DNA from: an uncultured bacterium
GTDB lineage: Bacteria; Patescibacteriota; Dojkabacteria; SC72
Length of the DNA stretch: 5,878 nt
Direction: 5' to 3'
Assembly: GCA_938015795.1 (NCBI GenBank)
Contig: CALLXA010000079.1
Location: forward strand, 1-5,878
Position 1 is the stretch's first letter, and each line of letters starts with the position of its first letter. Made by a program: the position numbers and the translations under genes. Shown in pieces: positions 1-5,074 of the stretch. The notes under the pieces were generated by a model, which was not told the origin of the DNA, made no database searches, and saw only the letters and a list, made by a program, of their open reading frames with translations.

Positions 1-48
1 CGACCACCGAGATCTACACTCTTTCCCTACACGACGCTCTTCCGATCT
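1..48 (+). other. Illumina P5/TruSeq universal adapter remnant (artefact)
   Basis: The first 48 bases read as the 3' part of the Illumina P5/TruSeq universal adapter, starting at CGACCACCGAG and ending at the diagnostic CGCTCTTCCGATCT. The full oligo is 58 nt, so exactly its first 10 bases are missing. It is GC-richer than the rest of the window. The IF-2 reading frame becomes meaningful only after base 48, which fixes the junction. This is sequencing/assembly contamination at a contig end, not biology. The match is from memory of the adapter sequence, but it is long and unmistakable. Confidence 0.98.
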
Positions 49-533
49 GAGTTGGTACTATTACAAATCAAGATATTGAAATGGCAGCTGTAAGTAAGGC
101 TATAGTTCTTGGTTTTGAAGTTGGATTTGAACAAGGAGTTGAGGATCTTGCGAGAAAGAAAAGGATACTAGTAAGAAGTTATGACATCATCTATAAATTA
201 ATAGAAGAAATATCAGATGCAGTAGCTATGATGGCTATGCCAAAAGATGCCGAAGAAGAAATTGGAAATGCTAAAATAAAAATGATTATAACATTGACAG
301 ATGGATCAGTAGTATTGGGTTGTAGGGTTGAAGAAGGCGTTATTAAAAGAGATTGTAAAGTATATGTTGTTAGAGATGATGAAATTATTTCAGAATCTAG
401 AATTAAATCTTTGAAGATAAACAAAAGTACTGTAACAGAAGTGAAAAAAGGAAACGAATGTGGAATTGTTTTAGAATCAAAAGTAGATGCACAAGAAGGT
501 GATGATATCTTTTGTTATAAAGTAGTTAGATAA
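49..533 (+). CDS. infB: Translation initiation factor IF-2, C-terminal fragment (5' end missing)
   Basis: IF-2 is the GTPase that brings fMet-tRNA to the 30S subunit and promotes subunit joining. Only about 160 C-terminal residues are present. The frame is open from base 51 and reads VGTITNQDIEMAAVSKAIVLGF, which matches the conserved 'GVGxITExDVxLAxASxAIIxGF' start of domain C1. The ATG at 81 is therefore an internal Met, not a start. Domain C1 contains RSYDIIYKLIEEI. Domain C2, the fMet-tRNA-binding barrel, contains GCRVEEGVIKRD and GNECGI, keeping the conserved Cys and the Glu-Cys-Gly motif. The G domain and everything N-terminal are lost to the contig edge; the last adapter base makes codon 48-50 TGA, where the family predicts Gly (GGA). 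The usual KR(F/Y)K segment of C2 reads KINK here (codons at 414-425). The gene ends in TAA, and the rpsO promoter starts 10 bases later. Confidence 0.96.
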
Positions 534-543
534 TTTTTGATAG

Positions 544-572
544 TTGACAGATATCCTATAAAATTATAGAAT
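544..572 (+). promoter_or_regulatory. Near-consensus sigma70-type promoter for rpsO
   Basis: TTGACA at 544-549 is a perfect -35 box. A 17-base spacer leads to TAGAAT at 567-572, a -10 box with one mismatch to TATAAT. Transcription should begin near 579-580, leaving a 5' UTR of about 57 bases before rpsO. A short inverted repeat, CTATA (556-560) and TATAG (565-569), spans the spacer and the -10 box; it could be an operator or chance in AT-rich DNA. The promoter lies directly after the infB stop, so rpsO-pnp can be transcribed independently of infB. Confidence 0.8.
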
Positions 573-574
573 AA

Positions 575-636
575 CACTTGCCGTTTTTCTATTCACTTGT
601 AAAAACAGTAATTTAATGATAATCTGATAATAGTAT
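575..636 (+). promoter_or_regulatory. rpsO 5' leader with weak hairpin and small repeats, possible S15 autoregulation site
   Basis: The predicted leader holds a hairpin of GTTTTT (583-588) with AAAAAC (601-606) around a 12-base loop. It also holds a direct repeat CACTTG (575-580 and 595-600) and a tandem 8-mer TGATAATC/TGATAATA (617-632) ending four bases before the start codon. No Shine-Dalgarno sequence is visible. In several bacterial groups S15 represses its own translation through structured leaders that differ between lineages, so this is the place to look. I cannot match it to a known S15 leader class, and a regulatory role is only inferred. Confidence 0.3.
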
Positions 637-900
637 ATGTCTCTAAATACACAAGAAAAACAATCTATATTAAAGAAATTTGCACTACATGAGGGTGATA
701 CTGGTTCTCCTGAAGTTCAAATTGCTTTACTAACAGAGCAGATCAACAGGTTAAGTGAACATTTAAAGGATCACAAAAAAGACAATCACTCAAGAAGAGG
801 ACTTCTTCAAATGGAAGGAAAAAGAAGAAGATTAATCGAATATTTGAAAAAGAGTGATGATAACCGATATAATGAATTAGCAAAAAAGTTAAAGATATAA
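637..900 (+). CDS. rpsO: 30S ribosomal protein S15
   Basis: S15 is a primary binding protein of the 16S rRNA central domain and also forms a bridge to the 50S subunit. The 87 codons give the usual family length. The N-terminus MSLNTQEKQSILKKF matches the normal start, supporting the ATG at 637. The signatures DTGSPEVQ (residues 21-28) and DHKKDNHSRRGL (45-56) are present. His42, Asp49 and Ser52 sit where the E. coli RNA-contact residues lie (H41, D48, S51 counted without Met). The protein is rich in Lys and Arg. No ribosome binding site is seen upstream, although a strong promoter lies at 544-572. The gene stands just upstream of pnp, the classic rpsO-pnp pair. The TAA stop lies inside an AT-only hairpin. 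Confidence 0.98.
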   Translation: MSLNTQEKQSILKKFALHEGDTGSPEVQIALLTEQINRLSEHLKDHKKDNHSRRGLLQMEGKRRRLIEYLKKSDDNRYNELAKKLKI

Positions 901-913
901 ATCTTTACTTTTT
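883..913 (+). terminator. AT-only hairpin over the rpsO stop codon: weak terminator or processing site
   Basis: AAAAAG (883-888) pairs with CTTTTT (908-913), and TAAAGAT (890-896) pairs with ATCTTTA (901-907), leaving one bulged T at 889 and an ATAA loop. That is 13 base pairs with only two G-C pairs and a short T run on the 3' side. It might slow or partly terminate transcription, or be a ribonuclease site; the E. coli rpsO-pnp intergenic region carries both kinds of element. The stem is weak and function is not established. Confidence 0.3.
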
Positions 914-950
914 ACCTCTTACTTTGTAACTAACTTTCACCCATTAATTA

Positions 951-959
951 TGGTATGCT
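951..959 (+). promoter_or_regulatory. Candidate extended -10 promoter for pnp
   Basis: TGGTATGCT fits the extended -10 pattern TGnTATnnT, with no convincing -35 box (TAACTT lies at the right distance, 931-936). It would give a start near 966 and a 5' UTR of about 37 bases. A small GCTT/AAGC hairpin (957-968) overlaps the likely start, and CCAT/ATGG (941-953) lies just before it. pnp may also be reached by readthrough from the rpsO promoter. Confidence 0.35.
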
Positions 960-1002
960 TTTGCAAGCCTTAATTGTATATAAAATTTTTATAAATAAAT
1001 AA

Positions 1003-3087
1003 ATGTTATTTCAAGAGAAAATACATAATTTCGAAATTGATGGTAGAAAGTGTAGCTTTCAAACAGGTAAGTTAGCTTTGAAGTCACAATCCTCTATACT
1101 TGCACAAATGGGCGATACTGTAATTACAGTAAATATTAATACCGCTCCTGCAAGAGAAGATTCTGATTTTTTCCCACTTTCTGTTGAATATATTGAAAAA
1201 TTCTATGCATCTGGAAAAATAAATGGATCTAGATTTGTTAAAAGAGAAAGATTCCCAAGTGACGATGCAGTACTTAAAGCTAGAATGATAGATAGAGCAT
1301 TTAGATCAAGATTTCCTCATGATTACAGAGATGAAGTAAGCGTTATTGTAACCGTTATGTCATATGACCATGATAATGATCCTTTGATATTAGCTTTGAA
1401 CGCAGTATCAGCAGGACTTCTTTACTCATCATGTCCATTTGATGGACCAATTGCAGGTATTCGAGTAGGTTTAGACAAAGATGGATTAAAGAGTATTTCA
1501 AGCGCTATGGATGATACATCCGAAGAAGAAATGATGAATTACATTGTAGCTGGAGATGGTGAAAGATTTACAATGATTGATGCAGGATGCCATATTGTAC
1601 CTGAAGAAAAAGTTCTAGAAGGAATGAGAATGTCATTAGAATTAATGAAACCATGGATGGAGGCACAGTCTGAGTTTGTCAAAAAATTAGAAGTTAAAGA
1701 CAAGAGCTATACACCATTTACAATACCAGAAGAATTACTAACAGAAATGAAAGAATTCTTAGGCGAGGAAAGAATTAAAGATCTATTACAAAAAGCAGAA
1801 AAAAATCTTCATTCTCAAGCACAAGAAGAAGTAATAAAGAATTTTGAAGGTAAATATCCAAAAAATATTCTCTTAGAAGCATATGACAATCTTCAAAAGA
1901 AAGCTTTAAGAAAAATTGTTAAAGAAGAAAACGTAAGGGTTGATGGAAGAGGAATTGAAGAAATAAGGGAAATAGCAACAGAAATAGATCTATTACCTAG
2001 GGTACATGGATCTGCACTCTTCACAAGAGGAGTAACTCAAGCTCTAACAGTAGCTACATTAGGTAGTTTAAGAGATGTTCAACTTTTAGATGATATGGAA
2101 GGAGAAAGAGAAAAAAGATACATGCATTTTTACAACGACTTACCATTTGCATACGGAGATGCAGATAAAGTCAGACTTATGCCAAGTAGAAGAGCTATTG
2201 GACACGGAATGTTAGCTGAAAAAGCTCTCGTTCCTGTCATACCTTCAGAAACAGAATTCCCATACACAATACTGTTAATGAGTGAAATACAAGGAGAAAA
2301 CGGATCAAGCTCAATGGCATCTGCATGTGGATCTACAATGGCACTAATGGCAGCAGGAGTACCAATAAAAGAACCTGTAGCAGGAATAGCTTGTGGATTA
2401 GTAACAAATGAAGATGGTACATTCCAAGTACTAACAGACATGCAAGGAGTAGAAGATTTCTATGGAGACATGGACTTCAAAGTAACAGGTACAAAAGATG
2501 GAGTTACTGCTGTTCAAATGGACAACAAAATAGGTGGATTAACAATGGAAATGTCAGAACAAGCATTTAAACAAGCAAAAGAAGCAAGGTTGATTGTTTT
2601 AGAAAAAATGAAAGAAGCTATCTCTCAACCTAAAAGTGAAATGTCTCAATATGCACCAAAAGTAGCACAAGAAAAAATCCCTGTTGAAAAAATAGGAGAA
2701 CTAATTGGTCCAGGTGGTAAAAACATAAGAGAAATATCTGAAAAAACAGGAGCAGAATTAAACGTAGAAGAAGATGGAACAATAAATATATATGCTGATA
2801 ACCAAGAATCTATCGATGCTGCATTGAAATTTGTAAGCCAATATAACTTTGTTGCAAAAGTAGGTGAACTATACGATGGAGTTGTTGCATCAGTTATGCC
2901 ATATGGTGGATTTGTAGATTTAATCCCAGGAGTTGCAGGTTTGGTACACGTATCTGAACTTTCAGACGAATTTGTTAAAGATGTTAAAACTTTTTTGAAA
3001 GAAGGACAAAAAGTAAAAGTAAAGGTAGTGGGAATTGATGATCAAGGTAAAATCAAACTAAGTATGAAAGGTATTAAACAGGATTAA
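1003..3087 (+). CDS. pnp: Polyribonucleotide nucleotidyltransferase (PNPase)
   Basis: PNPase degrades RNA from the 3' end using phosphate and releases nucleoside diphosphates; it acts as a ring-shaped trimer in the cytoplasm. The 694 residues show the full family order. RNase PH domain 1 (about 5-145) includes FPLSVEYIEKFYASGKINGS. An all-alpha linker follows (about 240-315), then RNase PH domain 2 (about 320-540). The KH domain (about 555-610) carries GPGGKN (569-574), and the S1 domain (about 620-690) ends in GKIKLSMKG. Phosphate-binding and active-site residues are visible: Arg396-Arg397 in PSRRAIGHG, Ser435-437 in GENGSSSMAS, and Asp485 and Asp491, spaced like E. coli D486/D492. The protein stops right after S1 and lacks the C-terminal tail of longer homologues. 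The N-terminus fits the family start. No Shine-Dalgarno precedes the ATG, only an A/T stretch. Termination is probably at 3185-3212. Confidence 0.98.
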   Translation: MLFQEKIHNFEIDGRKCSFQTGKLALKSQSSILAQMGDTVITVNINTAPAREDSDFFPLSVEYIEKFYASGKINGSRFVKRERFPSDDAVLKARMIDRAFRSRFPHDYRDEVSVIVTVMSYDHDNDPLILALNAVSAGLLYSSCPFDGPIAGIRVGLDKDGLKSISSAMDDTSEEEMMNYIVAGDGERFTMIDAGCHIVPEEKVLEGMRMSLELMKPWMEAQSEFVKKLEVKDKSYTPFTIPEELLTEMKEFLGEERIKDLLQKAEKNLHSQAQEEVIKNFEGKYPKNILLEAYDNLQKKALRKIVKEENVRVDGRGIEEIREIATEIDLLPRVHGSALFTRGVTQALTVATLGSLRDVQLLDDMEGEREKRYMHFYNDLPFAYGDADKVRLMPSRRAIGHGMLAEKALVPVIPSETEFPYTILLMSEIQGENGSSSMASACGSTMALMAAGVPIKEPVAGIACGLVTNEDGTFQVLTDMQGVEDFYGDMDFKVTGTKDGVTAVQMDNKIGGLTMEMSEQAFKQAKEARLIVLEKMKEAISQPKSEMSQYAPKVAQEKIPVEKIGELIGPGGKNIREISEKTGAELNVEEDGTINIYADNQESIDAALKFVSQYNFVAKVGELYDGVVASVMPYGGFVDLIPGVAGLVHVSELSDEFVKDVKTFLKEGQKVKVKVVGIDDQGKIKLSMKGIKQD

Positions 3088-3100
3088 TTGAATTGAATAG

Positions 3101-3162
3101 AACTTTAGATTATAAAGTTTGCTTTTCTTAAAAAGGACTATGGTCAATATTTAAGAAATATT
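3101..3162 (+). other. Two AT-rich hairpins in the pnp 3' UTR
   Basis: The first is AACTTTA (3101-3107) pairing with TAAAGTT (3113-3119) around a five-base loop. The second is AATATTT (3146-3152) pairing with AAATATT (3156-3162) around AAG. Both stems are perfect 7-bp pairings, but almost purely A-T. They precede the strong terminator in the 166-base gap between pnp and the convergent methyltransferase gene, which holds no gene. Function is unknown and they may be compositional. Confidence 0.3.
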
Positions 3163-3184
3163 TAATACACTATCGGATGTGAAG

Positions 3185-3212
3185 AAAAAGAGGAGCACAT
3201 GCTCCTCTTTTT
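3185..3212. terminator. Bidirectional intrinsic terminator between convergent operons
   Basis: AAAAAGAGGAGC (3185-3196) pairs perfectly with GCTCCTCTTTTT (3201-3212) around an ACAT loop. The core is seven GC-rich pairs. On the + strand it is followed by a run of six T (3208-3213). On the minus strand the A run gives T residues after the stem. It lies about 100 bases after pnp and about 40 bases past the end of the minus-strand methyltransferase gene, so it can stop transcription from both sides. Confidence 0.93.
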
Positions 3213-3253
3213 TATATGCAATTAGAATGAAATGGTATAAATAAACGTGTAAT

Positions 3254-4252
3254 CTATTCCTTTGATTTATAAATCTTTGCTATATAAAAACCCATCATCT
3301 CCTTACTAGGTAATATTCGCATTGTTTTTTCAATATCTCTGTGATAAACATTGCCACTCCATTTAGGAATACCTTTCATAGCTTTGACCTCAATATCGAT
3401 ATCCAGCAATTTTGCATTCGTGTAATTATCCAAAAGATAACTCACAATACCTTCATTCTCTTCGGGCTCTAATGTACAAGTTGAATACACCATTGTCCCA
3501 CCAGGCTTTAATGCCTTAAATGCAGATTCTATTAAATCTCTTTGAATATATGAACATTTCTTTATCTTTTTAATATTCCAAAATCTCAAAGGTTTCTGTC
3601 CAGGAAAATATATCATTCCTTCTCCACTGCAAGGAGCATCTAAAAGTATTTGATCAAAATAGTTAGGATATTTTTTACCAAAATCAGCACCATCGCTTAA
3701 AGTTGGTTTCGCACATTTAGCTCCAAACTGAGCAATAACATTTTTTAATGAATTTAATCTCTGAATTTCGGTATCATTTGCTAATACTACGCCCTTGTTA
3801 TCAATCATTTGAGCTATATGAGTTGTTTTACTGCCAGGAGCAGCACACATATCAAGAATAGTTTTGCCTTGTTTAGGATCTAATACAACTGTTGCTAATA
3901 TACTCGAAAGATTTTGAATATAAAAATCACCATTTTGATAATTCTTTGTTTGAGAAACCTCTGCCTTATCTCTATTCAAAACAAAATATACATCTTTGGC
4001 CCAAGGTATGGCTTCTAACTCATAGCCTTTTGCTTCTAAAGCCCTTTTTGTCCTTTCAGGCTTCTCTTTAAGGCTATTTAATCTGATTGTTGTTATAGAT
4101 CTTTGAGAAAATATATCTTTTACCTTGTTTTTTGGAATTCTTAATATACTAGCTATCCTAGAAAAGAAAATATCATCTTTTGTATAGTAATGTTCTTTCT
4201 TTGTATGAACCGGATTCCTAGGTTTTTTGTAATTATTTCTTGTTCTTTTCAT
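3254..4252 (-). CDS. NOL1/NOP2/Sun-family RNA (cytosine-5) methyltransferase (RsmF/RsmB-like)
   Basis: This is a SAM-dependent enzyme that methylates C5 of a cytosine in RNA, most likely 16S rRNA; tRNA cannot be excluded. Of its 332 residues, a Lys/Arg-rich N-terminal tail (1-20) leads to the family pre-domain with IRLNSLK (56-62) and QNLSSILA (113-120). The SAM-binding motif is DMCAAPGSKT (134-143). Motif IV DAPCSGEGM (205-213) supplies Cys208, and motif VI STCT (257-260) supplies Cys259. By family precedent Cys259 is the nucleophile and Cys208 aids release. The C-terminus RILPSKEMMGFYIAKI matches the usual end. No NusB-like domain (RsmB) and no C-terminal PUA extension (E. coli RsmF) are visible, so I do not assign a symbol or target base. 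The ATG overlaps the rsmE stop by one base (TAATG), with AGGGAG (4265-4260) seven bases upstream. The gene ends in TAG. Confidence 0.93.
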   Translation of the reverse strand: MKRTRNNYKKPRNPVHTKKEHYYTKDDIFFSRIASILRIPKNKVKDIFSQRSITTIRLNSLKEKPERTKRALEAKGYELEAIPWAKDVYFVLNRDKAEVSQTKNYQNGDFYIQNLSSILATVVLDPKQGKTILDMCAAPGSKTTHIAQMIDNKGVVLANDTEIQRLNSLKNVIAQFGAKCAKPTLSDGADFGKKYPNYFDQILLDAPCSGEGMIYFPGQKPLRFWNIKKIKKCSYIQRDLIESAFKALKPGGTMVYSTCTLEPEENEGIVSYLLDNYTNAKLLDIDIEVKAMKGIPKWSGNVYHRDIEKTMRILPSKEMMGFYIAKIYKSKE

Positions 4253-4266
4253 TATATCTCTCCCTT
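4250..4266 (-). promoter_or_regulatory. Shine-Dalgarno and TAATG stop/start junction coupling rsmE to the methyltransferase gene
   Basis: Read on the minus strand, AAGGGAG (4266-4260) is a good Shine-Dalgarno. Seven bases later the rsmE stop TAA (4254-4252) shares its last A with the next ATG (4252-4250). This arrangement suggests reinitiation or translational coupling. It is the only clear Shine-Dalgarno I find before any gene in the window. Confidence 0.75.
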
Positions 4267-4992
4267 AATATATTTTATTATGCTACCAATTACTAAGCCA
4301 GTTGTCTCTGTTCTTAATATATTTCCTTTTAAATATACAAAATCAAAACCTAATTGTTTAAAAACCTCTATATCTGATGAGCTCCAACCTTTCTCAGGTC
4401 CAATGGCTATGTAAACAGGTTTGTTTTTTACATCATGAATTTTTGATATTTCTTCAAGATTTTTAGTATTTACATTTTCTGTTGCTAAACATATTTTTAC
4501 AGAATCTTTATAAAAAGAGTAATCTAAAAGATCTTTCATTCTAAGAGGTTTTTCGATTTCAGTTGGAAATGTATTTCTAGATTGTTCTGTTGCATCTTTT
4601 ATTAATTTGTTCCAATATCCATAATCTTTAATAGCTTTATTTTTTGTTTTTAATGAATATTTTGATTCTACAGGAATTATTCTTTCTATTCCTATTTCTA
4701 CACTTTTCTCAATGAAATATGAAAATTTAGAATCATTACTTAAAGATTGAATGATAGAAATATTAGGTTCATATTTGTTTTCTCTTTCTCCTAAGTCTTC
4801 AACTATTTCTACTTCTACTGATTTGTTTGAAATATCTACAATTTGTGCAAGATATTTTTTTTGATATGTTTCTATGTTAACTAAATCTTCAATGTGTAAG
4901 ATTTTTTGAGAGATAATTAACTCACTATCTGAGTCAGATAGGTGGGTTATGTCTCCGATTGATAAATTGTGTCTTATAAAATAGTTTTGCAT
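4252..4992 (-). CDS. rsmE: 16S rRNA (uracil(1498)-N3)-methyltransferase RsmE
   Basis: RsmE transfers a methyl group from SAM to N3 of U1498 in helix 44 of 16S rRNA, near the decoding site, and acts on assembled 30S subunits. The 246 residues are the normal family length. The N-terminus MQNYFIRHNL resembles the usual 'M-x-R-F-F-V' start and the small PUA-like domain (about 1-70). The SPOUT (trefoil-knot) catalytic domain follows, with FIEKSVEIGIERIIPVES (93-110), the family motif ATEQSRN (134-140), GPEKGWSSSDIE (198-209) and LKGNILRTET (221-230). The last two motifs form the SAM-binding knot. Canonical sequences usually read GPEGG and LGxRILRTET, so Lys201, Lys222 and Asn224 are mild departures. 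It is the first gene of a two-gene operon. A perfect extended -10 box sits six bases before the ATG, with no room for a leader. Confidence 0.95.
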   Translation of the reverse strand: MQNYFIRHNLSIGDITHLSDSDSELIISQKILHIEDLVNIETYQKKYLAQIVDISNKSVEVEIVEDLGERENKYEPNISIIQSLSNDSKFSYFIEKSVEIGIERIIPVESKYSLKTKNKAIKDYGYWNKLIKDATEQSRNTFPTEIEKPLRMKDLLDYSFYKDSVKICLATENVNTKNLEEISKIHDVKNKPVYIAIGPEKGWSSSDIEVFKQLGFDFVYLKGNILRTETTGLVIGSIIKYIKGEI

Positions 4993-4998
4993 CTGTTG

Positions 4999-5007
4999 AT
5001 TATATCA
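4999..5007 (-). promoter_or_regulatory. Extended -10 promoter immediately before rsmE (leaderless transcript predicted)
   Basis: On the minus strand the sequence reads TGATATAAT (5007-4999), a perfect extended -10 box (TGnTATAAT). Six bases (CAACAG) separate it from the A of the rsmE ATG at 4992, so the normal start distance puts +1 at or next to the start codon. No good -35 box is seen, which extended -10 promoters tolerate. Homology independently supports this ATG as the RsmE start. Confidence 0.65.
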
Positions 5008-5013
5008 TTTATA

Positions 5014-5058
5014 TTGACATTATCGATGTTTTTAGGTTAGATATATTATATATATAAT
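5014..5058 (+). promoter_or_regulatory. Candidate promoter region for the divergent surface-protein gene
   Basis: A perfect TATAAT (5053-5058) would start transcription near 5065, about 10 bases before the ATG, but its -35 region (5030-5035) is poor. A perfect TTGACA (5014-5019) exists, but the -10 at the right distance (5037-5042, TTAGAT) is weak. The TATAAT lies inside a perfect 14-bp palindrome (5045-5058). The rsmE and surface-protein genes are divided by 82 bases and must carry back-to-back promoters here; which boxes are used is uncertain. Confidence 0.4.
5045..5058. repeat. 14-bp perfect AT palindrome in the divergent intergenic region
   Basis: ATTATATATATAAT equals its own reverse complement. 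It places TATAAT on both strands, so it might be a bidirectional -10 element or a dimeric regulator site, but pure A/T palindromes also arise by chance. Confidence 0.35.
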
Positions 5059-5074
5059 TAAATCTGTCCAATCT

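Noticed and set aside
48..50. TGA in frame with IF-2, hinting at recoding of UGA as Gly (genetic code 25 of Gracilibacteria/Absconditabacteria).
   Set aside because: The T is adapter sequence. No other gene in the window contains an in-frame TGA, and all their Gly codons are GGN. UGA is also not used as a stop here (four TAA, one TAG), but five genes are too few to conclude anything.
191..424. Minus-strand open frame of 77 codons inside infB.
   Set aside because: It lies wholly antisense to strongly conserved IF-2 coding sequence, resembles no known protein and has no start signals.
2130..2441. Minus-strand open frame of 103 codons inside pnp.
   Set aside because: It is antisense to the conserved catalytic RNase PH domain of PNPase, with no promoter or ribosome binding site; a shadow of biased codon use.
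3131..3154. AAAAAGGA followed by ATG and a four-codon frame (M-V-N-I-stop) in the pnp 3' UTR.
   Set aside because: The Shine-Dalgarno-like run is only two bases from the ATG and the peptide is trivial; probably chance.
4190..4414. Plus-strand open frame of 74 codons across the rsmE/methyltransferase junction.
   Set aside because: It is antisense to two well-supported genes, and its hydrophobic look comes from reading their A-rich codons backwards.
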